Assembly: GCF_004795055.1 (NCBI RefSeq) | Contig: NZ_SSBJ01000014.1 | Span: 1-64,000, forward strand | Direction: 5' to 3' | From: Streptomyces sp. A1136 | Lineage (GTDB): Bacteria; Actinomycetota; Actinomycetes; Streptomycetales; Streptomycetaceae | DNA: 64,000 nucleotides | Shown here: piece by piece, positions 56,713 through 64,000 of the stretch | How the letters are laid out: each line of letters opens with the position of its first letter | Numbering within the stretch: position 1 is the first letter of the stretch | Position numbers and translations under genes: made by a program | The notes under the pieces: model-generated | Told to the model about the DNA's origin: nothing | What the model saw: the letters and a program-made list of their open reading frames with translations, nothing else | Databases searched by the model: none

Positions 56713-59556
56713 CTACATCTCGGCGCCGATGAGTTGGAGTTCGACCGGCAGCTCCAACCGCCGCGTGATGCCGAGTTTCCGGTACGCCCGGGTGAGGTGC
56801 TGCTCCACGGTACTGACCGTGACGCACAGCCTCTCGGCGATCTCCCGGTTGGTGTCCCCGCGTACGGCGAGCGCCGCGACGCGGCGCTCGGAATCGCTGA
56901 GCCGGTGGACCAGTTCGGCGTACGAGGTCACCGGAGGCGCGGGCGCTTCCGCGGCCGATTGCGGACCCGGGCGGGCGATGGTGTCGCGCAGCGGCTGCGC
57001 GCCGCACTCGTCCGCCAGGTGCCAGGCGGTCCGGCCGACCATGACGGATCGGCTAGTCTCCCCGCAGTCCTGTAGCACCCGCGCGAACTCGGCAAGGGTG
57101 CGGGCGAGTTCGTAGCGGTCACCCGATCGGCGCAACGCCTCGGCGGCCCGGGCCAGCATGACCTGCCGTTTGCGCGGCTCCTGGTGGGCGGACCGGGCGC
57201 GCAGCGAGATGCCCTCCACCCAGGGGTCGGCCATGTCGGGCATGGCGAGCTGGTCCGCGACGAACCGCTCGGCCTGGCGGGACTCGCCGAGCCGGTGCAG
57301 GGCCTCTGCGGCCTCCGTACGCCAGGGCATGACCACCGGGCGGTCCAGGCCCCAGCGTCGCATGCGCCGGCCGATCTCCAGGAAGTCGCCGAGTGCGGCG
57401 TGGTAACGGCTGGCCGCCATGTGGAACTGGCCGCGGGCCCGCAGGTACTCCAGACCGGGAACCGAGGCGAAGACCGAGTCCGGCACGGGCCTGGCCAGTT
57501 CCTCCGCCGCCCCGTCGGTCCGGCCCAGCGCCAGCCGGGCCCGCACGAGCGTGCCGGAGGCAGCGCTCATCAGGGCGCTGCCGGCACCGCGCGGCACCGA
57601 GTCCAGGGCCGCCGACGCCTCCCGCTCGGCTCCCGCCAGATCACCCAGGCGCAGCAGGGCCATGGCATGGACGGTGCGCAGGAGTGCCGACCAGGCGGGC
57701 GCACCGCGCCGATCGGCCTCGGCGGCGGTGTGCCGGCACCAGTGCGGGGCGTGCTGGGCGCCGCCAAGGTAGAGCAGCGTGCGCAGGGCCTGCAGGGTGG
57801 GTTCGACGGCGGCGCAACCGGGCGAGACACCGCGCAGGAAATCGTCGGCGGCCGCCACGGCGGCGGCGGGGCTTCCCTCGGGCAGATGCCACAGGGCCGT
57901 CGGCGTGGCCACCGGCTCGTCCCTGCCCTGGCCGTACGCGGGGAACCCGCCCCCGTCCCGGCGCACCGGGCTCTCCCCGCGCGACATCGAGATCCTGCGC
58001 GGAAAGGCGCAGAGTCCGTCCAGCGGGTCGGGGTCGTAGCCGTCGGCCCGGCCGTGCGTCTGGGGCCGGTCGTGGCCGCCTGACCCGCCGCGTTCGCCGG
58101 GGACGGGCCCGGCGGCGGCCCGCAGGGCCAGCACCTGCGCCGCCTCGTCGAGCCGGCCGTGGCTGGTGAGTGCCCGGGCGAGCGCACCGAGCGCGGATGG
58201 ACCGAGCCGCTCCGCCCGGGCCGCCGCCAAGGGCGTACGGAGGCGGAGTTCGGCGAGCGCGGGGTCCAGCCGGGCGGCGACCGCGACGGCCCGCAGCCGG
58301 ATGTGGGCCGACTCCTCCGGTTCGGTGACTTGGGCGGCGGCCGATTCCAGGCATGCGAGGGCGCGTTGGGCGTGGCCCGCGGACAGCAACTGGCCGGCGG
58401 CGCTCTCCAGCACGGGAACCCCCCAGTCGGGTGCCGGGGCATCGGTGGCGAGCAGGTGTGCGGCGACAGCGGGGGCCTCGGCCCCGGCGTCGTGGAGCAC
58501 GGCCGCCGCCCGGGCGTGCAGAGCGGCGAGGTCGGCGGCGGGTGTCGCGTCCAGCACGGTCCGGCGGGCCGCCGGGTGGCGGAAGCGGCACCCGTCGAGC
58601 AGACCCGCCCGGTCGAGCGTCTCGACGGTGCGCCCGACAGCGGCCGCAGGCGTACCCAGCAAGGCGGAGGCCGTATCGGGCGAGGCGAGCCCCCCGAGCA
58701 CAGCGAGTGCGCGGGCGAGTTCGACGGTCCCCGGGCCGTTGCGCTCCAGGCAGGCCAGGACGGCCAGGCCGAAAGCGCCGTCCGGCTCCGGCTCCGGCTG
58801 CCACTGCGCCTTCGACTGCGACTGCGACTGCGACTGCGCTCCATCGTCGTCAGCGGTGTCGGCGCGGGAGCCGTAGGCCGGACCGAGCTCCTCGAACAAG
58901 GCGCGCAGCAGCAGCGGGTTGCCGCCGCTGATCCGTCGCAGCCGCCCACTGTCCCGGGCGGCCCCCGGCAGCGCCCCCGCCTCGGCCAGCTCGGCGACGG
59001 CGCCCTCGGTGAGCGGTGCCGGACGCAGCCGGACCAGGTGGGGCAGCCGGATCAGGTCGGTGGCGGGCAGCGGGTCGCCGGGGCGCCCGTCCACGGTCCG
59101 GCCGAGGACCAGCAAAATGCCCGACGCCCGTGCGCTGTGGGCCAGATGGAGGAGGTACGAGCGTGACAGGTGGTCGGCGTGCTGCCAGTCGTCGACGCAG
59201 ATCACCACGGGCGCGCCGGGGGCGGCGAGCCGGCGTACGGAGGTACTGAAGAGTTCCATCGACTCGCCCTGGCCGCCGCGCGCGGTCCGCCCGCCCGAAG
59301 TGAGCAGTCCGGCGCGGCTGCCGGCCGCGAGTTGGCCCAGCACGCCGAGCGGGAGCCGCCGTTCGGCGGCCGTGCCGGTGGCGCGCAGCACCAGGGCTCC
59401 GAGGGCGATGCCGAGCTGCACCACGAAGGTGATCAGTTCGCTCTTGCCGCACCCGACGGGGCCTTCGATCAGGACGGTGGCGCTCTCTCCACCCGCACAG
59501 GACGCGAGGATCGTTTCCAGCTTTTCGAGCTCGGCTGCTCGTTGCACAAGCTTCAT
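56713..59556 (-). CDS. LAL-type (large ATP-binding LuxR) transcriptional regulator
   Basis: 947 residues from the ATG at 59556, six bases after AGGGGGG. Walker A is GPVGCGKSE (32-40) and Walker B VVICVDDWQHAD near 115-127. A Gln-Ser repeat (QSQSQSQSK) and EPEPD form a low-complexity linker near 280. The C-terminal LuxR domain reads LSDSERRVAALAVRGDTNR, then EIAERLCVTVSTVEQHLTRAY. LAL proteins such as PikD-type regulators activate polyketide clusters. It is divergent from the EntD-type transferase gene. The longer in-frame reading upstream to 59835 lacks a ribosome site. Confidence 0.9.
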   Translation of the reverse strand: MKLVQRAAELEKLETILASCAGGESATVLIEGPVGCGKSELITFVVQLGIALGALVLRATGTAAERRLPLGVLGQLAAGSRAGLLTSGGRTARGGQGESMELFSTSVRRLAAPGAPVVICVDDWQHADHLSRSYLLHLAHSARASGILLVLGRTVDGRPGDPLPATDLIRLPHLVRLRPAPLTEGAVAELAEAGALPGAARDSGRLRRISGGNPLLLRALFEELGPAYGSRADTADDDGAQSQSQSQSKAQWQPEPEPDGAFGLAVLACLERNGPGTVELARALAVLGGLASPDTASALLGTPAAAVGRTVETLDRAGLLDGCRFRHPAARRTVLDATPAADLAALHARAAAVLHDAGAEAPAVAAHLLATDAPAPDWGVPVLESAAGQLLSAGHAQRALACLESAAAQVTEPEESAHIRLRAVAVAARLDPALAELRLRTPLAAARAERLGPSALGALARALTSHGRLDEAAQVLALRAAAGPVPGERGGSGGHDRPQTHGRADGYDPDPLDGLCAFPRRISMSRGESPVRRDGGGFPAYGQGRDEPVATPTALWHLPEGSPAAAVAAADDFLRGVSPGCAAVEPTLQALRTLLYLGGAQHAPHWCRHTAAEADRRGAPAWSALLRTVHAMALLRLGDLAGAEREASAALDSVPRGAGSALMSAASGTLVRARLALGRTDGAAEELARPVPDSVFASVPGLEYLRARGQFHMAASRYHAALGDFLEIGRRMRRWGLDRPVVMPWRTEAAEALHRLGESRQAERFVADQLAMPDMADPWVEGISLRARSAHQEPRKRQVMLARAAEALRRSGDRYELARTLAEFARVLQDCGETSRSVMVGRTAWHLADECGAQPLRDTIARPGPQSAAEAPAPPVTSYAELVHRLSDSERRVAALAVRGDTNREIAERLCVTVSTVEQHLTRAYRKLGITRRLELPVELQLIGAEM

Positions 59557-59943
59557 GTGGTGCCCCCCTGAAAGCCCGTATTCCGTTTTCCGACACCCGG
59601 ATTTCTTCTGAGACGGTCCCCCGCGGCGGCAGCGCACTTCTCCACACCCGTGAATTCCGTCGTCACGTGCGAAGGCGTTTTTGTACGCGACGCAATCGAC
59701 CCGTAGGCGCAAGAGCGCACGGCCGGCCGTATGGCAAGCGCATGGCAACCCCCGGTGCGGGGTGTGACCGCCGTGCGGCCGTGCCCCTCGGTCACGGTGC
59801 CGCGCATGGCAGCAAGGTGGCGGATCCGCCCCCACCCGAGGGGCACCCCGGCCCGTTCGGTCCTTCGCACCCCGCGACGGCGGCCGACCGCTGGGACGGT
59901 GGAGACCTGCCCGTCAGCCATTCCGAGAGCCACAGGGGTCGCC
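59557..59943. promoter_or_regulatory. 387-base divergent spacer between the LAL and the EntD-type PPTase genes
   Basis: It should carry promoters for both flanking genes. The less GC-rich parts are 59575-59610 (candidate LAL promoter, minus strand, with AATACG-like -10) and 59678-59712, which includes the small inverted repeat GCGTTTTTGTACGC. No TAGGGG pair is present. Longer frames that cross it look like shadows without ribosome sites. Confidence 0.35.
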
Positions 59944-60702
59944 ATGCTTTCTTCTCTGTTGCCGCCCGACGTCGTCGCCGTCGAGGTGCGCTCGGACCCG
60001 GTGGATGCCGCGCTCTTCCCCGAGGAGGCCGAGCTGGTCCGGGACGCCGTGCCCAAGCGTCGGGAGGAGTTCACGGCCGTCCGCTGGTGCGCGCGGGTGG
60101 CGATGGCGCGGCTGGGTCTGCCGGCCGCCCCGGTGCTGCCGGGCGAGCGGGGTGCGCCGACCTGGGATCCCTCCGTGACCGGCAGCATGACGCACTGCAA
60201 GGGGTACCGGGCGGCGGCGCTGGCGCCGCGCTCGCGGATCGTCGGCCTCGGGATCGACGCCGAGCCCGACGAGCCCCTGCCCGAGGGGATACTGGACGTG
60301 GTCGCCCTCGGCCCGGAGCGCCGGCAGGTGGCGGCCCTGCTGGCCGCGCGTCCCGAGCTGGCCTGGGACCGTTTGCTGTTCAGCATCAAGGAGTCCGTCT
60401 TCAAAACGTGGTATCCCCTGACGGGACGGGAACTCGGTTTCCACGAGGCGCTGGTGGTGCTGGATCCCGACCGGGCCGCGTTCCACGTCCGGCTGCTGAC
60501 GGGCCCCGCGCCGAGCGCCCGTGCCCCTCGGGGGCTGCGGGGTCGCTGGGCGGCCCAGGACGGGCTTCTGGTGAGCGCCATCGCCCACACCGCCGGTTCC
60601 CCCGCCTCCCCCGCCTCCCCCGCCTCCCTCGACGAGGACGGCGGGATCGACCTGCTCAGAGGCACCTGCGCGTCGGGCGGCCGGGTCCTGACCGCCGTAT
60701 GA
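59944..60702 (+). CDS. 4'-Phosphopantetheinyl transferase, EntD-type
   Basis: 252 residues from the ATG at 59944 (MLSSLLPPDV). Motifs in order: RWCARVAMARLGL, GSMTHCKGYRAA (80-91), GLGIDAEP with Asp105 and Glu107 for magnesium, and FSIKESVFKTWYPLTG with Lys149, Glu150 and Lys154. This is the EntD/PptT subgroup. It converts apo carrier domains to the holo form and can serve all ACP and T domains of the megasynthases. A Ser-Pro-Ala repeat near residue 220 is encoded by a short run of ccgcctccc units. It is divergent from the LAL gene. Confidence 0.92.
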   Translation: MLSSLLPPDVVAVEVRSDPVDAALFPEEAELVRDAVPKRREEFTAVRWCARVAMARLGLPAAPVLPGERGAPTWDPSVTGSMTHCKGYRAAALAPRSRIVGLGIDAEPDEPLPEGILDVVALGPERRQVAALLAARPELAWDRLLFSIKESVFKTWYPLTGRELGFHEALVVLDPDRAAFHVRLLTGPAPSARAPRGLRGRWAAQDGLLVSAIAHTAGSPASPASPASLDEDGGIDLLRGTCASGGRVLTAV

Positions 60703-60748
60703 CGCGGGCACCCCATGCGACGCGCTTGGAGGGCCTCACCGGCACTTC

Positions 60749-60773
60749 GATGCCCGTCCGAAGGGTGGGCATC
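60749..60773. terminator. 11-bp hairpin between convergent PPTase and exported-protein genes
   Basis: Arms 60749-60759 and 60763-60773 pair over 11 positions (two G-T pairs) with a GAA loop. It lies 46 bases past the PPTase stop and overlaps the stop codon of the convergent small gene, so it probably serves as a two-way terminator. Confidence 0.65.
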
Positions 60774-60978
60774 AGTTCCAGCGGTCGTCCTCCGGGATCG
60801 TGACCGAGCCCAGAACCGAGCCGATCGCCCCCAAATCGACCTGGACGTGGGCGCCGGACCCGTCGGCCCGGTAAGTGCCGGCGGCTTGGGCGCCGCCCGC
60901 CACGGAAAGACACAGCGCGAGAGCGAGGGTGATCACAGCGAACACGCCGACCCGTACGCTCCACACGAAGCTTCCCAT
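60772..60978 (-). CDS. Small secreted protein with signal peptide
   Basis: 68 residues from the ATG at 60978, behind GGGGGACGAGAA. Residues 1-32 form a signal peptide: short start, hydrophobic core (VGVFAVITLALALCLSV) and an AQA-type cleavage site (GGAQA/AGTY). The mature part would be about 35 residues, with no Cys, ending IPEDDRWN. No family is recognised. It is divergent from the TrmB/LuxR-type regulator gene, which raises the possibility that it is the regulator's target or signal. Longer upstream readings of the frame have no ribosome site. Confidence 0.65.
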   Translation of the reverse strand: MGSFVWSVRVGVFAVITLALALCLSVAGGAQAAGTYRADGSGAHVQVDLGAIGSVLGSVTIPEDDRWN

Positions 60979-61165
60979 TTCTCGTCCCCCAAACGGTAAA
61001 GATTCCCCAAAGAGGCTTCGCCGTAAAGTTTCGATTTGAACTTTCTCCGGCTGCCCCCGCCTGTCCCCAACAGAGTGCCCGCGATCATCGGCGCAGACCA
61101 AACCCCTCACGGTGGCGTAATGTTGCATGACAACAAATGCGCCGGAGTTCGGGGGAGCGGCACGG
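60979..61165. promoter_or_regulatory. Divergent promoter region with inverted repeat AAAGTT-8-AACTTT
   Basis: This is an unusually AT-rich 187-base stretch for the window. The inverted repeat AAAGTT (61025-61030) and AACTTT (61039-61044) lies 47 bases upstream of the secreted-protein start. On the plus strand TAATGT (61118-61123) is a good -10 for the regulator gene, giving a start of transcription near 61130. That favours translation from 61166, behind GGGGGAG, over the ATG at 61127. Confidence 0.5.
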
Positions 61166-62203
61166 ATGATAGGGAGCGAATACACCGCTTCGGGCTTCAC
61201 GGAGCTGGACGACACGAGCGCGTCCGCCTACGGACAGGCCGTCCGGACGGGCCGTTTCGACAGGGAGGTCGTCGCCGAGCAGCTCGGTCTGTCCCCTCAG
61301 GACATCCAGCGCACCGAACAGGTGCTGCGTCACCTCAAGTTGCTCCAGCCCATGCCGGGCGACCCGTCCGTCCTGGTGCCGGTGGGGCCCGACGCGGCTG
61401 CGGCCGACCTCGTCGGAGCCGCCGAGCGGCAGATCCGCGACCTCCAGGCCGCCGTGACCGACGTACGGTCCAAACTCCTGTCGTTGACGCCCCTCTACTT
61501 CGAGGGCCGCCGGGAACGCAATCGCGTCGAGGCTTTCGACCTGATCACCGACGCCGCCCTGGTGCAATCGACGATCGACGAGCGCCGCCAGACCTGCCGC
61601 AGCGAACTGCTCATCATCCAGCCCGGCGGGCCCCGCCCGGCCGAGATCCTGCCCGCCGCCCGGGAATCGGCACTGGAACTCCTCGGCCGGGGCGTACAGA
61701 TGAGAACCCTCTACCAGCACACCGCACGCAGTGATCTGCCCACCCGCGCCTACGTCCGTGAAGTGACCGCGGCCGGCGGGGAGGTGCGCACGGCCGACGA
61801 GCTGATCGACCGCCTGTTCGTCTACGACCGTGAGATCGCCTTCCTGCCGGAACGCGCCGCGTGCCCCGGTCGGCCCCCGGGTGCGGCGATCGTCCGCGAA
61901 CCGACGTTGGTGTCCTTCCTCTGCTCCGTCTTCGACCATCTGTGGGACGGGGCTACGCCGTTCGCGCCGGACGGCAACAAGGTGACGGCCACCGCCGACG
62001 ACGTCAAGCACTCGATCATGCGACTGATGTCGAAGGGCTTCAAGGACGAGATGGTGGCGCGCCGCCTCGGCATGTCCGTGCGGACCTGCCGGCGCCACAT
62101 CGCGGAGATCACCGAGGAGTTGGAGGCGACCAGCCGCTTCCAGGCCGGCTTCAACGTCGCCATGTCCGGCATCCTCGACACCCCGCAGGACGAACTGCTC
62201 TGA
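61166..62203 (+). CDS. TrmB/LuxR-type transcriptional regulator
   Basis: 345 residues from the ATG at 61166. The N-terminus (SAYGQAVRTGRFDREVVAEQ, then LGLSPQDIQRTEQVLRHLKL) looks like a TrmB-type winged helix. The middle (RSELLIIQPGG, RGVQMRTLYQHTAR) is the phospholipase-D-like sensor region seen in this actinomycete family. The C-terminus (LMSKGFKDEMVARRLGMSVR, then RTCRRHIAEITEEL) is a LuxR helix-turn-helix. Its ligand is unknown. It ends 12 bases from the convergent Sfp-type transferase gene, and its promoter faces the small secreted protein gene. Confidence 0.85.
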   Translation: MIGSEYTASGFTELDDTSASAYGQAVRTGRFDREVVAEQLGLSPQDIQRTEQVLRHLKLLQPMPGDPSVLVPVGPDAAAADLVGAAERQIRDLQAAVTDVRSKLLSLTPLYFEGRRERNRVEAFDLITDAALVQSTIDERRQTCRSELLIIQPGGPRPAEILPAARESALELLGRGVQMRTLYQHTARSDLPTRAYVREVTAAGGEVRTADELIDRLFVYDREIAFLPERAACPGRPPGAAIVREPTLVSFLCSVFDHLWDGATPFAPDGNKVTATADDVKHSIMRLMSKGFKDEMVARRLGMSVRTCRRHIAEITEELEATSRFQAGFNVAMSGILDTPQDELL

Positions 62204-62215
62204 CCCGGCTGGCCC

Positions 62216-63064
62216 TCAGACCCTGCCGAGGACGTCGCTGATGGTGTCCACGCAATCCTGGTCCAGCATCGTGGTGATGTCGGTGTCCGGCGAGGAACCG
62301 AAGCCCGCGTCGTAGACGGCGCTGCTGACGCAGTACTCGTCGTCGATCACGAAGGTGCGGAAGGACCACTCGTCCCCCGCCCCGGGAGTGCCGTCCGGGC
62401 GCTGCACCTGGATCGGCCGACCGTCCGGACCGAAGCCGAATTCGGTGAACCGGAAGTTCATCCCCTGGCCGATCGCCTTGCTGTATGCCTCCTTCAGCGT
62501 CCACAGCCGTACGAGTGAGGGATTGCGCTCCCGCTCCTCCACCGCGGCCAGCGTGATCAGCTCGTACGGCGTACAGACGTGCCGGCCGAGCCCGTCCCGG
62601 TACATCGGACGGTCCGTCCTCTCCGCGTCGACCCCGATCAGCCCACGGGTGGTCAGTCCGACCAGGAGCAGGTCGCCCGTGTGGCTGAGACTGATGTCGA
62701 TCTGGTCGTAGCCACGCAGGTACGGCCGGCCCGTCGGCCCGTACGTGAGCTCCAACTGGACCGGGTCGCTGCCCAGCACCGCGCCGGCCGCGTACTTGAG
62801 CAGCAACCGGGAGGCCGCGTAGCGGCTGCGTACGTCCTCGTGGGCCAGCTCGAAGTAGCGCGTCCAGTCGCGACCGAGCAGTGCGCGCAGTCCGTCCCCT
62901 TGCGGAAGCCGTCGCCCCAGCTCGGACATCCGCGCCCACAGCAGGGCGGAGCCCGTCTCCCGCAGGTCCTCGCGGACCTGGTTCCAGGCTGCGTCCGAGC
63001 AGTCCGCAACCTCGACCGGGGTGGTAAGCGGCGCTCTTACGGCCGTCTTTCGGGGGGCCGTCAT
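62216..63064 (-). CDS. 4'-Phosphopantetheinyl transferase, Sfp-type
   Basis: 282 residues from the ATG at 63064, which overlaps the ACP stop (ATGA). RYAASRLLLKYAAGAVLG (81-98), GPTGRPYL, DISLSHTGDLLLVGL, GVDAERTDRP (Asp146, Glu148) and WTLKEAYSKAIGQG (Lys191, Glu192, Lys196) form the full Sfp/Gsp motif series. Coupling to a free-standing ACP gene suggests that this ACP is its main substrate. It is a different subgroup from the EntD-type enzyme 1.5 kb away. About 55 C-terminal residues after YCVSSAVYD are not family-typical. Confidence 0.93.
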   Translation of the reverse strand: MTAPRKTAVRAPLTTPVEVADCSDAAWNQVREDLRETGSALLWARMSELGRRLPQGDGLRALLGRDWTRYFELAHEDVRSRYAASRLLLKYAAGAVLGSDPVQLELTYGPTGRPYLRGYDQIDISLSHTGDLLLVGLTTRGLIGVDAERTDRPMYRDGLGRHVCTPYELITLAAVEERERNPSLVRLWTLKEAYSKAIGQGMNFRFTEFGFGPDGRPIQVQRPDGTPGAGDEWSFRTFVIDDEYCVSSAVYDAGFGSSPDTDITTMLDQDCVDTISDVLGRV

Positions 63065-63297
63065 TCTTGCTCCTTCACCAAAGCGTGGATGTCTTCGATC
63101 GTGCCGGCTTCGAGGATGGGCCGGACCGGAAGCCGTCGTCCCGTCTGTTCCTCTATGAGGGTGATGAGCTGCAGCAGGAGCACCGAGTCCCATTGCGGCA
63201 GGTCCGCCAGCCGGGTACCCGGCCCCTGCGCCCTCAGGTCAAGACTGAACTCATCATGGAGCAATCGGTGGAAATCGTCGAGGCTCCCCAGATCCAC
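63061..63297 (-). CDS. Free-standing acyl carrier protein
   Basis: 78 residues from a GTG at 63297 preceded by AAAGGAC. Ser38 in WDSVLLLQLITLIEEQ is the phosphopantetheine site. The size and helix pattern fit a discrete ACP. It overlaps the end of the FkbH-like gene by 44 bases and is coupled to the Sfp-type transferase gene. FkbH-type enzymes load a phosphoglycerate-derived glyceryl unit onto such an ACP, so the pair should make glyceryl-ACP or a product of it. Confidence 0.85.
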   Translation of the reverse strand: MDLGSLDDFHRLLHDEFSLDLRAQGPGTRLADLPQWDSVLLLQLITLIEEQTGRRLPVRPILEAGTIEDIHALVKEQE

Positions 63298-64000
63298 TTC
63301 TGTCCTTTCCGGCCGAAATGATGCGCAGCTCGATGTATTCGGGGACTGCTTGGATGTCTGTCAAGTCGTGGTGGAACAACGGCCCGCCCGCATCCCGGCC
63401 GCGTTCGGTGAAGCCCAGGGAGGGGTAGAACCCGGCGGCCCGGCCATTGGCCCGGGTCTCCCGATAGCGGGCGGTGACCGCCGTACAGCCGTCGGTGCGC
63501 GCGCGCTCCAGCAGGGCGCAGACTATGGCCTGTTCGATCCCCCGGCCCAGGACCCGGCAGCTCAGCCAGACGTTTTCGATGTCCAGGACGCCGCCGGTCC
63601 GTCGCGCCAGCACCGCTCCCACCATGCCGCTCGCGCCGAACCGGTCGCAGGAGCGGGCCACCAGCAGCACCCGGCCACCGGTCCCGGCCGCGGCAGCCTC
63701 CGCCTCCTTTTCGGTCAGCCGCAGTCCTGTCAGATTGAACCGGTTCGTACGCTGTGTGAGTTGAGCGGCTCTTGACCAGTCGTGTGGTCCGGGTGGACCG
63801 AGATCCACGGTGGTTTCGAGGTCACGCAGGAATCCGTCCGGCGTGCCGGCCAGTCGGCGGGCTGCGGAGCGCTGTGATTCGGCGCGATATCGACGGCCCC
63901 GGTCCCGGTCGTCCTCGGTGAGGCTCGGCGTGTCGAACCAGCCGTCGCGCAGCAGCCGGGTGACGTGCAGGGCGGGCTCGTCGTCGAGGCGGACCACGGC
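63254..64000 (-). CDS. FkbH-like protein, C-terminal part (cut by window edge)
   Basis: About 248 residues are visible; the start lies beyond base 64000. LDDEPALHVTRLL is the late HAD-type aspartate motif, LTEDDRDRGRRYRAESQR and AQLTQRTNRFNLTGLRLT are diagnostic of FkbH-like proteins, and the rest is a GNAT-like domain (IENVWLSCRVLGRGIEQAIV, ANGRAAGFYPSLGF). FkbH enzymes dephosphorylate 1,3-bisphosphoglycerate and form glyceryl-S-ACP for methoxymalonyl or tetronate units. None of the megasynthase AT domains here reads as methoxymalonyl-type, so this operon may feed a neighbouring pathway. Confidence 0.88.
   Translation of the reverse strand, partial: AVVRLDDEPALHVTRLLRDGWFDTPSLTEDDRDRGRRYRAESQRSAARRLAGTPDGFLRDLETTVDLGPPGPHDWSRAAQLTQRTNRFNLTGLRLTEKEAEAAAAGTGGRVLLVARSCDRFGASGMVGAVLARRTGGVLDIENVWLSCRVLGRGIEQAIVCALLERARTDGCTAVTARYRETRANGRAAGFYPSLGFTERGRDAGGPLFHHDLTDIQAVPEYIELRIISAGKDRSGSGEPRRFPPIAP

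Overview
The window is high-GC actinomycete DNA, most likely Streptomyces. The evidence is third-position GC bias, GGAGG-type ribosome sites, stop/start overlaps of the ATGA and GTGA kind, and genes of the AfsA, SARP and large LuxR (LAL) families. Most of it (about 1 to 47.4 kb, all on the minus strand) is one hybrid polyketide/non-ribosomal peptide gene cluster. Its outer part (47.6 to 62.2 kb) holds regulators and a few odd enzymes, and the right edge (62.2 to 64 kb) is a small FkbH-like/ACP/phosphopantetheinyl transferase operon that may belong to another pathway.

The minus-strand biosynthetic genes form two long operons, read from high to low coordinates. Operon 1 (44065 to 24652) is an NTF2/SnoaL-like protein, an AT-ACP protein without KS, NRPS A (C-A-T-C-A-T), PKS D (KS-AT-ACP), NRPS B (C-A-T-reductase), a methyltransferase, MbtH, aspartate decarboxylase PanD and a type II thioesterase. 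Operon 2 (24519 to past the left end) is two Fe(II)/2-oxoglutarate oxygenases, an SDR, a zinc dehydrogenase, PKS A (KSQ loading module plus one module), PKS B (one fully reducing module), PKS C (KS with a wrecked AT and KR), a small acyl-CoA carboxylase epsilon-like protein, and a SAM-supply set (MetK, PfkB-type kinase, MetH). Each operon is preceded by a pair of TAGGGG hexamers spaced 10 or 11 bp apart. A TAGGGG palindrome lies upstream of the nearby exporter gene. These are candidate operators for the cluster's SARP.

By inference the assembly line runs: propionyl starter (PKS A loading), 2-methylpent-2-enoyl (PKS A), 2,4-dimethylhept-4-enoyl (PKS B), one extension by a module split between the KS of PKS C and the separate AT-ACP protein, an unassigned amino acid (NRPS A module 1), probably beta-alanine made by PanD (NRPS A module 2), a malonyl extension left as a ketone (PKS D), and a last amino acid released as an aldehyde by the reductase domain of NRPS B. 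An aldehyde next to a beta-keto amide could close to an acyl-pyrrolinone. The PhyH-type oxygenase resembles the leucine 5-hydroxylase GriE and sits beside a zinc dehydrogenase, which suggests a leucine-derived building block such as a 4-methylproline precursor. I could not match the whole set to a known compound.

Two MFS transporters (44.3 to 47.4 kb) close the biosynthetic part. Beyond a divergent promoter region come an afsA homologue, a large SARP, a LuxR-type ATPase and a degenerate AMP-ligase homologue, all on the plus strand and tightly spaced. These are followed by a prenyl-synthase homologue without its Asp-rich motifs (minus), a LAL regulator (minus), an EntD-type phosphopantetheinyl transferase (plus), a tiny exported protein (minus) and a TrmB/LuxR-type regulator (plus). 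I saw no rRNA or tRNA gene, insertion sequence or CRISPR array.
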